Shown: positions 40,778 to 49,937 of the stretch, piece after piece
Layout: every line of letters begins with the position of its first letter
Position numbering within the stretch: the first letter of the stretch is position 1
Source: Bacillota bacterium
Lineage (GTDB): Bacteria > Bacillota > Clostridia > Lachnospirales > Lachnospiraceae
Length of the DNA: 49,972 nt
Assembly (NCBI GenBank): GCA_023395555.1
Contig: JAEWYQ010000071.1
Location: 1 to 49,972 of the forward strand
Direction: 5' to 3'
Notes under the pieces: generated by a model
The model's database searches: none
Seen by the model: only the letters and a program-made list of their open reading frames with translations
What the model was told of the DNA's origin: nothing
Program-made: the position numbers and the translations under genes

Positions 40778-42238
40778 TTATCGTATTGTAGTTCTTCCTT
40801 TATATATATTATACACATCTGCTTCGGGCATGTCTTCCGAAATCTGCTTCAAGACAGTTCCCCGGCAGAAGATGTGGCTGTCCAGATTTCTCTCGATCCA
40901 CCTCAGGCGGAAGTAAGAGAAGGTAAAGGCCAGAAAAGCCGCCGCTGTGAAGCCCGCCCCATACCAGATAACCGCCAGCTTCGTGGCAAGGATGGATCCC
41001 ACCAGGGCAACCCCTGCATAAATAATGCCATTGATCATAGCACCGGTCAAATCGTCAAAGTAGTATAGAAATAACATCTCCGAGTACATCAGATAGGAGA
41101 TAAAATATCCTACGGCCAGCTGCGGATAAATAGCCATAACCATACCTGAAAATCCCATTAAGGGCAGCGCGATGATTGCGATCAGATACAGAAGCACCGT
41201 CACCACAAATTGGATGTTTACCAAAGAGAACAGCTGGGAGGAAAGTCCGCGGAACATCCTCTTCTTGGAGCTCTCAATGCTGTCCAGCTTCCCTCCGATG
41301 ACCGCGTCCGTGTAGTCCCGGTATCTCTCATGGAAATGCATCTCTACCCTGGAAATAAACAGTACGCTGGCCGAGATGCTGGTAAACATCGCCAGACAAG
41401 ATGCCATATCATATGGATGATTGGAAACATAGGTGTTCCGAACCACCAGATTCCACGGCTGTGTCCAGAATACAAAATTATGAATAAATAACCCAAGAGT
41501 ATATAAAAAATTAGAAACAATGAGCTTCCAGTATATTCTGTAATAATGAAGTACCTCCCGGTACCTCCGGCTGTTTCCCGGAAAATAACGCAGCACATTG
41601 GCCAGCTCCAGGGAGGCGATCAGCAAAAATCCAATGCTTAATGCCAGAAGCATGCTATAGGTAACGGAAAATCCCAGCAGAAACCGGAAGACCATGGACA
41701 GAAGAAAGGATAGTATCATACAGCTGATAAAGTACAGGGATATTTTCTTATATTGTTTTAAGATGGAATTATACACCATCGCGGCAAAGGTCAGGGAAAG
41801 TCCCAAAAATCCCATATAAGTGGTAAATACATAGTAGACCGGCACTCCGCCGACAACGATTTCGTAGATATAAAACGGAATGGCAAGCAAAGAAGCAAGG
41901 GTCAGATTCGTAATGATTCCGACATAAATACAGGGCTGGATGTCCTCATACCTCCGCTCATAGATCCGGTCTGTCTGAAATTTCGACAGCACAGAATTAA
42001 AAGGAGAGGATATCAAAAGCGCAAAAATAAAGATATAGAGGATGCTGCTGGAGAAGGTCTCCCTCTCCAGATATCCCACCGTATCAAAGCCCAGCACCCG
42101 GTACATTCCGAACAGACATCCGATTACCACCAGCATCGGAGCGATGGTATATACAAAGCTGAAACCAATTCCGTAAATAGCCGCCGCTACGGAATGCTTA
42201 TCAAAGATTTTATTTAACTGAATCCCAAGACCTGCCAT
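40778..42238 (-). CDS. pelG: Pel polysaccharide transporter PelG
   Basis: 486 residues, about 12 membrane segments, beginning MAGLGIQLNKIFDKHS, the PelG N-terminal pattern (MAGIGFEL.KL...). PelG belongs to the MVF/polysaccharide transporter superfamily and is thought to work with PelD, PelE and PelF in export of the polymer. AGGA lies 6 bases before the ATG. It follows pelF by 61 bases. Some conserved positions differ from Proteobacteria, as expected for a Gram-positive homologue. Confidence 0.88.
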   Translation of the reverse strand: MAGLGIQLNKIFDKHSVAAAIYGIGFSFVYTIAPMLVVIGCLFGMYRVLGFDTVGYLERETFSSSILYIFIFALLISSPFNSVLSKFQTDRIYERRYEDIQPCIYVGIITNLTLASLLAIPFYIYEIVVGGVPVYYVFTTYMGFLGLSLTFAAMVYNSILKQYKKISLYFISCMILSFLLSMVFRFLLGFSVTYSMLLALSIGFLLIASLELANVLRYFPGNSRRYREVLHYYRIYWKLIVSNFLYTLGLFIHNFVFWTQPWNLVVRNTYVSNHPYDMASCLAMFTSISASVLFISRVEMHFHERYRDYTDAVIGGKLDSIESSKKRMFRGLSSQLFSLVNIQFVVTVLLYLIAIIALPLMGFSGMVMAIYPQLAVGYFISYLMYSEMLFLYYFDDLTGAMINGIIYAGVALVGSILATKLAVIWYGAGFTAAAFLAFTFSYFRLRWIERNLDSHIFCRGTVLKQISEDMPEADVYNIYKGRTTIR

Positions 42239-42299
42239 GGGCCATCCTGCCTTTCTCTCATTTTATCGCCGTATTCCCTCTATTCCATTCCCCTTTATT

Positions 42300-43760
42300 C
42301 TATATCTGTGGAACAAAGGGCTCTTCTCTGTATTCAACTTCACTAATCTCTGCCAACGCCTTATAAATTCTCCGATAAGCCTCCTCCATATAGACGCTCT
42401 GGTATTTATGCATCAAACGCTGGTATCCGTTCTCCCCCATCCTGCGGGCTGTCTCCGGATGCCTCGCCAATCTCAGTATGGCGCGTGATATTTCGGAGAT
42501 ATTCATGATGGGAACTACAATTCCCGCCTCCCCAAAGGAATCATTTTCACCATAGACGAGGCCGTGGCAATTCCCCACATTCGTGGCAATACAAGGTTTT
42601 TTCGCCGCAAATCCCTCCAGAATAGTGAGGGGCTGTCCCTCGCTGATGCTGGTCAAAATGGTCATATCCATCCTGCCGATATAATCCGCAGTTCGGATGC
42701 TTCCCGTGAATTCGATGTTTTCAGCCTGCAACGTCTTCACCAGCTCGCGGCAGTCCGCCGCATATTCCGGATCCTCATCATCCGGCCCCATGATCCATAG
42801 CTTCAGCCTCGGTTCTTTTTGATGGGCAAAGTGAAAGGCATTGATCATCGTCTTGACATCCTTGATTGGCGTCACTCTGAGAATCGCCCCCACATTAATA
42901 TAAGGATCCTCCGGATCCTTCCCGGGAAGATCGGAGAACCTGCTTACATCAATCCCATTTGGCGTAATGACCGCCTTATTGGCCGGACACCCCAGCTCCA
43001 GCTGAAGGGAATGGGCCTGTTCAAAAAGTGCGGTTACCAGATCCGCATAATGATAAGCACATTTTGACATCTTCCGGAATTGCTCAATCCAGATGCTCTT
43101 ATAGATACCCCGAACCCATTTTGCCTTGATGATCTCTTCCTCTCTCTCCCTGGTATAGATGCCGTGTTCACTGATCAGCAGCCGGGAATCGGGATAGGTG
43201 GTATACGCTTTGCTTCCGATCACTCCCGCATATCCGGTGGATACACAATGGTAGACATCCGCCCGGGGCACAGCGCACCGCAGCGCAAAAAACAGCGGAA
43301 GATACATGGAGCGCAGGGTCCACAAGAAGTCCGAGAAGGTAATGTCGGAAAACCGCATGGAGTAATACTCCTTGGTAATTTCCAGAAACTCCGGACTCAT
43401 GAGTATATGATTAATCGAGATATCTTTCCGGTCAAAGATACGGAAGACCGTCGGCCAGTCCACTTCCTCGCCAATGATCAGACTGCGCAGCGCATCCACT
43501 TCCTTCTTCTTCAAATGCAGCCGGCCCCTGCCTGCTTTCTTGCCGCCAACCCAGTCCGCATCCTGGAGATAGACCTCATGAACCTCCGTCAGATTTCCCG
43601 GGAGCTGGTAGACAAACTTACCGCTGGAGCTGCGGTCCGAGATAATGGAAATCAGTTTAAATTCAATATTGGGAAACAGCTTGATTATGCTGTGTATCCA
43701 GCTGGACACTCCGCCTACCACATAGGGATAACAGCCTTCGGCTATGATACATACCGTCAT
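42300..43760 (-). CDS. pelF: Pel glycosyltransferase PelF
   Basis: 486 residues, GT4 family. The N-terminus MTVCIIAEGCYPYVVGGVSS and IQLFP-like IIKLFPNIEFKLISI are the PelF signature. The C-terminal domain has the donor site with TSISEGQPLTILEGFAAKKP. PelF is the soluble UDP-sugar-using polymerising enzyme of Pel synthesis. GGAGGTG lies 6 bases before the ATG. It lies 20 bases after the DUF2194 gene. Confidence 0.92.
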   Translation of the reverse strand: MTVCIIAEGCYPYVVGGVSSWIHSIIKLFPNIEFKLISIISDRSSSGKFVYQLPGNLTEVHEVYLQDADWVGGKKAGRGRLHLKKKEVDALRSLIIGEEVDWPTVFRIFDRKDISINHILMSPEFLEITKEYYSMRFSDITFSDFLWTLRSMYLPLFFALRCAVPRADVYHCVSTGYAGVIGSKAYTTYPDSRLLISEHGIYTREREEEIIKAKWVRGIYKSIWIEQFRKMSKCAYHYADLVTALFEQAHSLQLELGCPANKAVITPNGIDVSRFSDLPGKDPEDPYINVGAILRVTPIKDVKTMINAFHFAHQKEPRLKLWIMGPDDEDPEYAADCRELVKTLQAENIEFTGSIRTADYIGRMDMTILTSISEGQPLTILEGFAAKKPCIATNVGNCHGLVYGENDSFGEAGIVVPIMNISEISRAILRLARHPETARRMGENGYQRLMHKYQSVYMEEAYRRIYKALAEISEVEYREEPFVPQI

Positions 43761-43780
43761 ATCCGCACCTCCAAATCATC

Positions 43781-45691
43781 TTACTTCCGGTCCGCATCTC
43801 CCTGTTCCGGATTGCTGGGGATTATCCTATTGTTCCCGGGCTTGCCAAGTACCTTCTCCTCCTTCAGCTGTATCCGGACATCAGCCGCCCGGGCCTTGAT
43901 CAGCCAGGCCGTATCAGAGAGCTTCTCGGCACTGGCATTTTCCAACGAAGTAACGCTTCTGCTATAAGTACGGAGAACAAAATATGCCTCCTCGTCAAAG
44001 CCTCCGATAGAAATCCTCAGCTCATCCCCAAGCATTTCATACTCATAGTCCAGAGCCAGAAAGCGCCGGATGCGCTTCTCCATCTCATAGATAGAGACGG
44101 TATCCAGTTCGGCAAACTCTTTATAATAGGTATCTCCCTTGGACCATTTCAGACTTAGATTATTCCACTCGTCCTCGCTGCTCTCCGGATAAATAACGCG
44201 CCCGATGTCCACCCTGGCGCTGCTCATTCCAAGGGCATTCTCAAGACAGATCATCCTCAGATCATCCATGGTTTCATGCCGGTAGCCGTCAAGAAGGAAT
44301 TTCACCGATAATACCGTATCATTGAGGAAGCTGATCAGACGGTTTCCCTCCCGGTAGTCCGACATTACCAGCCGGACATCCTTCAAAAGGCCGCGGCCCA
44401 GCTGCTCCTTGGCCTCGTCCTCATCAAAATCCGCCAGATACAACGCGGTAAAAGCATACTCGGGCAAGTGCTCCCCAAAAAACTCCTCCTGCTTCTCAAG
44501 GAGCTCCGCTAAATCAGTATCCGAAACCTGTCCCAGGGACAGCCCCATATCACCCGGAAGCTTGGAAATCTCCTTCAGATAGAAACCGATATAATCTTTA
44601 AGCGGACCTGTTTCGTCCTGATAATCCAACTGGGGAGCCGCAAAAAAGCTGAAGGATTTGCCGTAATTTTTTAATACCTGTATGATATTGGGCCAGAGCA
44701 GCTCTCTGACCACCGCCTCGGAGCTCCGGCTGTACAGCCGCTGCATGCCTGTCTCATTCTCATCCGAAAAATAAGGGTAATTTAACAAGGAGATCACTTG
44801 GGCATTCACCACCGGATACACATGAATCTCTTTTCCTGCGGACTGGAAGCCGGTAAGCACTCCCAGCAGGGACACTCCCCTGTAGATCTCGCTGTTCACA
44901 GAAAAGAGAAAGGACTTCCCTGTTTGAGTTCTCCACAGCAGCGGCGGAAGATCCTTGTCCTCGATTCCCAGCTCCTTCTGGTTCTCCAGAAGCCCGACGG
45001 AATATATTTCATACCCGGGCGCCAGCAAATAGTACGGCACCCTTATCTGTGTATCATCCTCTTCGCCGAAGTAATCTCCCTTCTCATACCTGCGCTCCTT
45101 ACTCAAGAGAAAATCCGGGAAGATTTTTATTCCATCCGCCATTATTTCCCGGGCTTTGGCCTCTCTTATGCCAAAAAACCGGGCAAAGCGGGAATCCGTG
45201 CTGAGCTCTTCATATTCGGGCAATCTGGTAAAAATCATCGTAGTGCCCAGCTCGGCGTAAGAATATAACAGCTCTCTGTCCCGTGCGGTAATCTCTGTTT
45301 CTCCAAACAAGATCAGATCATAGCCTTCCAGTTCCTCCGCTTTCGGCAGTCCGTTATAAAGGTAATAAAAGTACTTATTATAAGTACACCATTCTACCAG
45401 TATCCCGGCTGTCTGATCTTCTTCACCCGCTGATATAATTGCTGCCTGCAGCTTCGTTGAAGAGACGGGACGGCCTCCCGTACTGCCCGTCTGATTCTCT
45501 GAGGAGAGCTGCTCCAGGTTGAGGGAATCCGCGGTCACCGTATCCTTTCGATTCAGCTCCGCACGATCCTCGGCCCTGCTGTTGGTAGAGGCGTCCGACA
45601 AAATGTCCGAAGACACACCCACAAACATAAACATTACAAAAACCATTATTATCAATATCAGTATGGAAAGATAATTTTCTCTTGAAATCAT
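43781..45691 (-). CDS. PelA deacetylase-like / DUF2194 protein of the pel operon
   Basis: 636 residues from the ATG at 45691 (CAGGAG just upstream; the frame is open to 45721). An N-terminal membrane anchor (about residues 8-25) places it outside. A DUF2194-type Rossmann-like domain follows (GILVEWCTYNKYFYYLYNGL, LFGETEITARDREL), then a deacetylase-like region around IHVYPVVNAQVISLLNYPYF and a C-terminal beta domain. At the place where active PelA-type deacetylases carry an Asp-rich DGDGF motif I see no such residues, so activity is doubtful. It occupies the A position in the Gram-positive order pelD-E-A-F-G. Confidence 0.65.
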   Translation of the reverse strand: MISRENYLSILILIIMVFVMFMFVGVSSDILSDASTNSRAEDRAELNRKDTVTADSLNLEQLSSENQTGSTGGRPVSSTKLQAAIISAGEEDQTAGILVEWCTYNKYFYYLYNGLPKAEELEGYDLILFGETEITARDRELLYSYAELGTTMIFTRLPEYEELSTDSRFARFFGIREAKAREIMADGIKIFPDFLLSKERRYEKGDYFGEEDDTQIRVPYYLLAPGYEIYSVGLLENQKELGIEDKDLPPLLWRTQTGKSFLFSVNSEIYRGVSLLGVLTGFQSAGKEIHVYPVVNAQVISLLNYPYFSDENETGMQRLYSRSSEAVVRELLWPNIIQVLKNYGKSFSFFAAPQLDYQDETGPLKDYIGFYLKEISKLPGDMGLSLGQVSDTDLAELLEKQEEFFGEHLPEYAFTALYLADFDEDEAKEQLGRGLLKDVRLVMSDYREGNRLISFLNDTVLSVKFLLDGYRHETMDDLRMICLENALGMSSARVDIGRVIYPESSEDEWNNLSLKWSKGDTYYKEFAELDTVSIYEMEKRIRRFLALDYEYEMLGDELRISIGGFDEEAYFVLRTYSRSVTSLENASAEKLSDTAWLIKARAADVRIQLKEEKVLGKPGNNRIIPSNPEQGDADRK

Positions 45692-45704
45692 AGGCTCCTG
45701 CTCC

Positions 45705-46622
45705 CTACCCCCGTCTCCCATAGAGCCGGATCAGATTTAAAATCTCTTCATCCGCAACCACGTCACTGTCCATCAACTCGTTCAGAGAGTGAAAAAAGGC
45801 AGCTTGATTCCGACTGCTGTAGTGCAAATGCAGATTTGCCTTATAGGTATCCAGCATATTCGGACGGTAACGGTTCGCCCGGACAACCCATTTATCTGCC
45901 TCGTTATAATTCTTAATGGAAAGAAACAAATCCGTCATCCAGAGATAATGCGTCGCTGTCATGTACCAGAGATTGTTCTTAAACAGAGTTTCCGCCACAT
46001 CATTCAGAGTGTAGATATATGCTTCCTGCTCCACACCGGTCATGATTTTCATCCCCAGAACCTCATGGATATAATCCAGGGTAAGAAGATTCATTTCCAC
46101 ATCCTCCGGAAGCTTTTGGAGATGGCTTAACATCTCCTGGGCTGTGGAACGAAATTCCGAAAGTGCGTCCAGAATCACGGACGCGGCATAGTGGGAGGTC
46201 TCCGTATCTCTGCTGTTCATGGCGATTGCAATACTCCCCACGCTTCTCTTCGCATTGTCCCTCAAGGTATTTAAAAGAAGCTGGCGCAGGCTTGCCGTAT
46301 CAGAAACCGCCATGGCATCCTGAATCGGAACATAGTTTATCTCCGTCTCCTGATCCGGAGGCAGCACCAGCTTCTCTCTCTCCTGGCTAAAGCTTACATC
46401 GCTGAGATCCACCTTCTTCTTGCGGGTCAAATAGCCCATCATATAGCTCAGACCCAGGGACAGCAGCCCTAAGAAGGGCACAATGAAAATAAACCAGGCG
46501 ATCAGAAACAGGGTGCTGCGCTGGCCCCTCTTTCTAAGACAGGCCACAATAAATACTGCCAGAGCGGCCAGAGTATTCATTATGCAGATTATCAGTACGG
46601 GCCAAAGTCCGGTCAAATCCAT
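45705..46622 (-). CDS. pelE: PelE-like protein
   Basis: 305 residues from the ATG at 46622 (GGAGAGGG 7 bases upstream). Two N-terminal membrane segments (about residues 5-25 and 35-57) precede a cytoplasmic helical region that looks like TPR repeats (YIYTLNDVAETLFKNNLWYM, SIKNYNEADKWVVRANRYR). This is the layout of PelE, the inner-membrane scaffold that binds PelD and PelG. Similarity by sequence alone is weak; the call rests on architecture and position between pelD and pelA. It ends 14 bases before the DUF2194 start. Confidence 0.75.
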   Translation of the reverse strand: MDLTGLWPVLIICIMNTLAALAVFIVACLRKRGQRSTLFLIAWFIFIVPFLGLLSLGLSYMMGYLTRKKKVDLSDVSFSQEREKLVLPPDQETEINYVPIQDAMAVSDTASLRQLLLNTLRDNAKRSVGSIAIAMNSRDTETSHYAASVILDALSEFRSTAQEMLSHLQKLPEDVEMNLLTLDYIHEVLGMKIMTGVEQEAYIYTLNDVAETLFKNNLWYMTATHYLWMTDLFLSIKNYNEADKWVVRANRYRPNMLDTYKANLHLHYSSRNQAAFFHSLNELMDSDVVADEEILNLIRLYGRRG

Positions 46623-46636
46623 AGACAATCCCTCTC

Positions 46637-48814
46637 CTAAAGCTTCTTTTCCAAATAAGTTACGATTCCCTTCTCCTCCAGTCGCTTCCTGACATGAACC
46701 GCTTCCTGGGAATTGGTGTTGGTCAGCAGAACCGCCAGATTGCCGTCCGGCATGGCACCCACATAATCCGTATCCCGAAAGACCCCCTTTAATCGATTGG
46801 CGATGTCCGGCAAGGACATGGCTTCCTTGCCGATATAAAGCACGCAGGACTCCACATACCCCTTCTCTCCCGCATTTCGGTAAATATCCAGCATGGCTGC
46901 AAAGGCTTCTTCCTGAAGAATGGCCGTTCCGGCAATATACCTGCGGTAGGCCAGGGCATCCAGATAATCCGCATCCCGTACCACCACGGAATAGACCAGA
47001 GCTCCGACGATAGTCAGAAGATTGGCCTCATACAGGGTCATCCGCTCATAGGGCATGTCCCATAACAGAATAATAATTCTCATATTATTCCCGTTATCAA
47101 ACAACGCACTGGCCATCATCGGAAGCTGGTTGTCAAGGGAACGGTTGACATAGACCTGCTTCAGGGTCAGGATCTCGAAGATCTCGCTGTATCTCGATAT
47201 GGGAATTGACTTCCCCAGGGATCGCGCCCGTTCACTGGAAGCCGAGGCCAAGCGGCAATAAGCGCTGCCGGATACCAGGTATATGGCCACGTCCGGCGTC
47301 TCCATAATCTCGGCAATCGTATCCAGTGCGGCAAATAACACCTCACCTGTCTTTGCTCTCTCCAGCCTGGAGGTAATCTCATAGATACGCCCAACGCCCT
47401 CCGAACTGCTGATCAGCCGGTCGGCAAAATAATTCTTCAGCTTTGTATTGCTGGAATTAATCACCGTAATATCATTCAACCGGCCCGTGAGAAACTGAAT
47501 TCTCTCATTCTTATCCTGTTCCATCTCCCGGAACCGGTCCTTGAGATGCCCCACCGTCAGCCCCACCACAAAAATATGTGCGATCCAGATATAGGTATTT
47601 ACATCAATCAGCAGGGAAAAACCGGATTCTGTATACATCTGCCGGAAGCAATACCCTATCACACTGAGCATCGAGGAAAAAATCGCCTGCTGCCTGCCGT
47701 GCATCATCGCAAACAGCAGCACATACAGCAGATAAAAATTAATTCCCTCAAAATACGTACTGCCTGCCGCACGATTATTTAACAGAAAAAAAGGAATAAA
47801 GAACACAACACATTCCAAAAACGGAAATGTTTTTTTAAACAAATGCAGCAGGCGGTATTGAATATCCTTCCTTTCCTGCTCTTCCTCCCGGTATAAAAAA
47901 AGATTCTTATGCTTCTTCATATAAGAGATAATAAGAGGGATCATTTCCTTATAGCTGTTTCTTATCTCAAAAGTGAATTCGCTGCAGAACCGTTCATTGG
48001 ATAAAATTGTACGGTGTTTCAGTCCGACGGTCTGATCCGCAATCTCTACCGGATGAGAGTAGTTCTCCTGGATCAGCCTGGCAACCGCATCCTCTGTCAC
48101 TTCCTCCATGGAGGAAATATGATACAGCGAATGCTTTCTCTCCGGTGCCACGGCCAAAAGATACAATGCCTCAACACCATCCCTGACATACAGGGCGGAC
48201 AGCACCCTCTTCGCATTCACCTTCAACCGGCCGGCAACCAGTGTTTTCATACACATCCTGGAATAGATATCCGTGCAGGCCTCCCGGTTGGCGGGGATCC
48301 CGTACATCCCGGCAATTCGTGCCACCGTAACTTCCATCTGCGTGGTCTGGTTAAAATGCAAGGCCATATTCTCGCCCTGGGAGATGGTCATCCCGCTGAA
48401 GCTGTTGGGCGTGGTCGTCATATCTTCCCTGATATCCACAATATATTCATCCTCAAACACCTTGTCCGAGGATACATAAATAAAATGTCTTACCCCAAGA
48501 GTAGCCGCACACATCAGCAGATTGTTAAGACCGGCAACATAATTCAAGGTTTCTTCCTTTACACTCTCATCCTTCCAGGAATACAAGGGATCGTAGGCTC
48601 CGGTGAACAGAACGACATCCGGGCGGACACTGATTATAACCTCTCTCACACTGGCGCTGTCATAGGGAAATATGTAATGCTCAAATACATGGGAAGGCCT
48701 AAGCAGCTTTTTCTTACTGCTTAACATATAGATATTCCAATTTTCCTTATAAAATTTATTAATCAATTCTTCCGTAAAAGTCCCATAGCTTCCTACGATC
48801 AGGATGTTGCTCAT
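46637..48814 (-). CDS. pelD: PelD-like c-di-GMP receptor with an N-terminal degenerate SDR domain
   Basis: 725 residues from the ATG at 48814 (TAGGAGATATTCG upstream; the frame is open to 48844). Residues 1-305 are an epimerase-like Rossmann domain (ILIVGSYGTFTEELI, HFIYVSSDKVFED), but the YxxxK pair is replaced in SGMTISQGE and the third glycine is missing. About 330-440 hold membrane segments, 480-620 a GAF domain, and 625-725 a degenerate GGDEF domain with RDTD (about residue 680), matching the PelD RxxD site for c-di-GMP, plus arginines 29-31 residues later. PelD activates Pel synthesis on binding c-di-GMP. First gene of the operon. Confidence 0.85.
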   Translation of the reverse strand: MSNILIVGSYGTFTEELINKFYKENWNIYMLSSKKKLLRPSHVFEHYIFPYDSASVREVIISVRPDVVLFTGAYDPLYSWKDESVKEETLNYVAGLNNLLMCAATLGVRHFIYVSSDKVFEDEYIVDIREDMTTTPNSFSGMTISQGENMALHFNQTTQMEVTVARIAGMYGIPANREACTDIYSRMCMKTLVAGRLKVNAKRVLSALYVRDGVEALYLLAVAPERKHSLYHISSMEEVTEDAVARLIQENYSHPVEIADQTVGLKHRTILSNERFCSEFTFEIRNSYKEMIPLIISYMKKHKNLFLYREEEQERKDIQYRLLHLFKKTFPFLECVVFFIPFFLLNNRAAGSTYFEGINFYLLYVLLFAMMHGRQQAIFSSMLSVIGYCFRQMYTESGFSLLIDVNTYIWIAHIFVVGLTVGHLKDRFREMEQDKNERIQFLTGRLNDITVINSSNTKLKNYFADRLISSSEGVGRIYEITSRLERAKTGEVLFAALDTIAEIMETPDVAIYLVSGSAYCRLASASSERARSLGKSIPISRYSEIFEILTLKQVYVNRSLDNQLPMMASALFDNGNNMRIIILLWDMPYERMTLYEANLLTIVGALVYSVVVRDADYLDALAYRRYIAGTAILQEEAFAAMLDIYRNAGEKGYVESCVLYIGKEAMSLPDIANRLKGVFRDTDYVGAMPDGNLAVLLTNTNSQEAVHVRKRLEEKGIVTYLEKKL

Positions 48815-48859
48815 CGAATATCTCCTAATAACAATTTTGCGCAATAGTTTCTATTTACA

Positions 48860-48888
48860 ACTATAATACAAAGATTATTCAGTTTCAA
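48860..48888 (-). promoter_or_regulatory. Sigma-A promoter of the pel operon
   Basis: Minus strand TTGAAA (48883-48888), a 17-base spacer and TATAGT (48860-48865), about 45 bases ahead of the pelD ATG. The short leader leaves no room for a c-di-GMP riboswitch, so control is likely at PelD. Confidence 0.7.
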
Positions 48889-48948
48889 GTACCTTTTCCC
48901 AAATAGTAGGAATCAATTCTTGCATGATCTGGTATTTATTGAGTATTG

Positions 48949-48977
48949 TTGACAATTGCACCGTTATCCCTTATGAT
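48949..48977 (+). promoter_or_regulatory. Sigma-A promoter of the DivIVA-like gene
   Basis: TTGACA (48949-48954), a 17-base spacer and TATGAT (48972-48977), about 90 bases before the start codon. Confidence 0.75.
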
Positions 48978-49065
48978 ATTAAATGTACTTTAGAAAGCAG
49001 GAAAACAATAATCAATTGCAGTGATAAGCGGATACTGCAATCCTATCTTTTATAAAAGGGGAGAA

Positions 49066-49914
49066 ATGGATACTATGAAAAAGGGGCTGTTTGGGTATAA
49101 GGCTTCCGAGGTTGACGTGGCATTGAACGCTCTCCGGGAAGAAAACGAAAGCTTAAACTCTACGATTATTACATTGAAGACCCAGATTAAGAACAGTGTG
49201 TCCGATGTCAGCGCCAAAGCCTGCCTGCTGGAGGATGATACGAAGAAAGCAGCGGAAGAACTCAAGGCGGTCCGGGAAGAGAATCAAAATCTCCTATCCC
49301 AGATTGCATCGCTTTCTGCAGCGGTCGAAGCCTTGCAGCAGAAGAACGCAGAGGCATCAGCCCAGGCCGCTCATTTGCAGATGCAGAGCGAGGATCTGAA
49401 GCAGCAATTAGAGGACGAACATGCCCGGCGTAAAACTCTGGAGCGGGATTTTAATATTAGAGCAGCAGAAATACACTCGGCAAGAGAAGAAGCCGCTGCC
49501 GCCAACAGTGATCCGGCGGCTGCACAGCCCGCTATGGATGCACCTGCCAATGTGCCGGCTCAGGGGCAGAAGCACAGGGGCAGCCTGGATCAACCCTCGG
49601 GCATCTCCCTCCAGGCATACCATAATATGGCTCAAATGCGCAGTGAAATAATGGAATTCCTCCACTTACAGATGAAGAATTATTATCAGCTTTTGAATGA
49701 GAACAATTTGAAGATGCGCTCTGCCATGGAGCAGCGTCAGGCAGAATATAATCAGATGCTCCATGAATTTGTATCCAAATCCTCCGAATACTTTATCAAC
49801 CCCTCTGCTCTGGATTGCTTTTATAATGATATGAATGATTTCACGCTGAATACGGAACAGCTTTCCAGCCGTATGGATGAAATTATGAAGCAATTCATCG
49901 AAGAAGCGGATTAG
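49066..49914 (+). CDS. DivIVA-like coiled-coil protein
   Basis: 282 residues from the ATG at 49066, or 279 from the ATG at 49075; GGGGAG lies 2 or 11 bases upstream. It starts MDTMKKGLFGYKASEVDVAL, close to the DivIVA/GpsB membrane-binding start (GYK..EVD.FL). Residues 18-150 form a long coiled coil (LREENESLNSTIITLKTQI and later). Residues 150-185 are Ala/Pro-rich. The C-terminal 100 residues form a further helical domain. It may act at curved membrane or poles, or in cell-surface assembly, but it is not a typical DivIVA. Divergent from pelD. Confidence 0.6.
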   Translation: MDTMKKGLFGYKASEVDVALNALREENESLNSTIITLKTQIKNSVSDVSAKACLLEDDTKKAAEELKAVREENQNLLSQIASLSAAVEALQQKNAEASAQAAHLQMQSEDLKQQLEDEHARRKTLERDFNIRAAEIHSAREEAAAANSDPAAAQPAMDAPANVPAQGQKHRGSLDQPSGISLQAYHNMAQMRSEIMEFLHLQMKNYYQLLNENNLKMRSAMEQRQAEYNQMLHEFVSKSSEYFINPSALDCFYNDMNDFTLNTEQLSSRMDEIMKQFIEEAD

Positions 49915-49937
49915 GGATATAGAAGGATGATAGAAAG

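Noticed and set aside
48815..48860. c-di-GMP riboswitch ahead of pelD, expected from the pathway
   Set aside because: The leader is only about 45 bases and holds no riboswitch-like fold; the RxxD site in PelD is the more likely control point.
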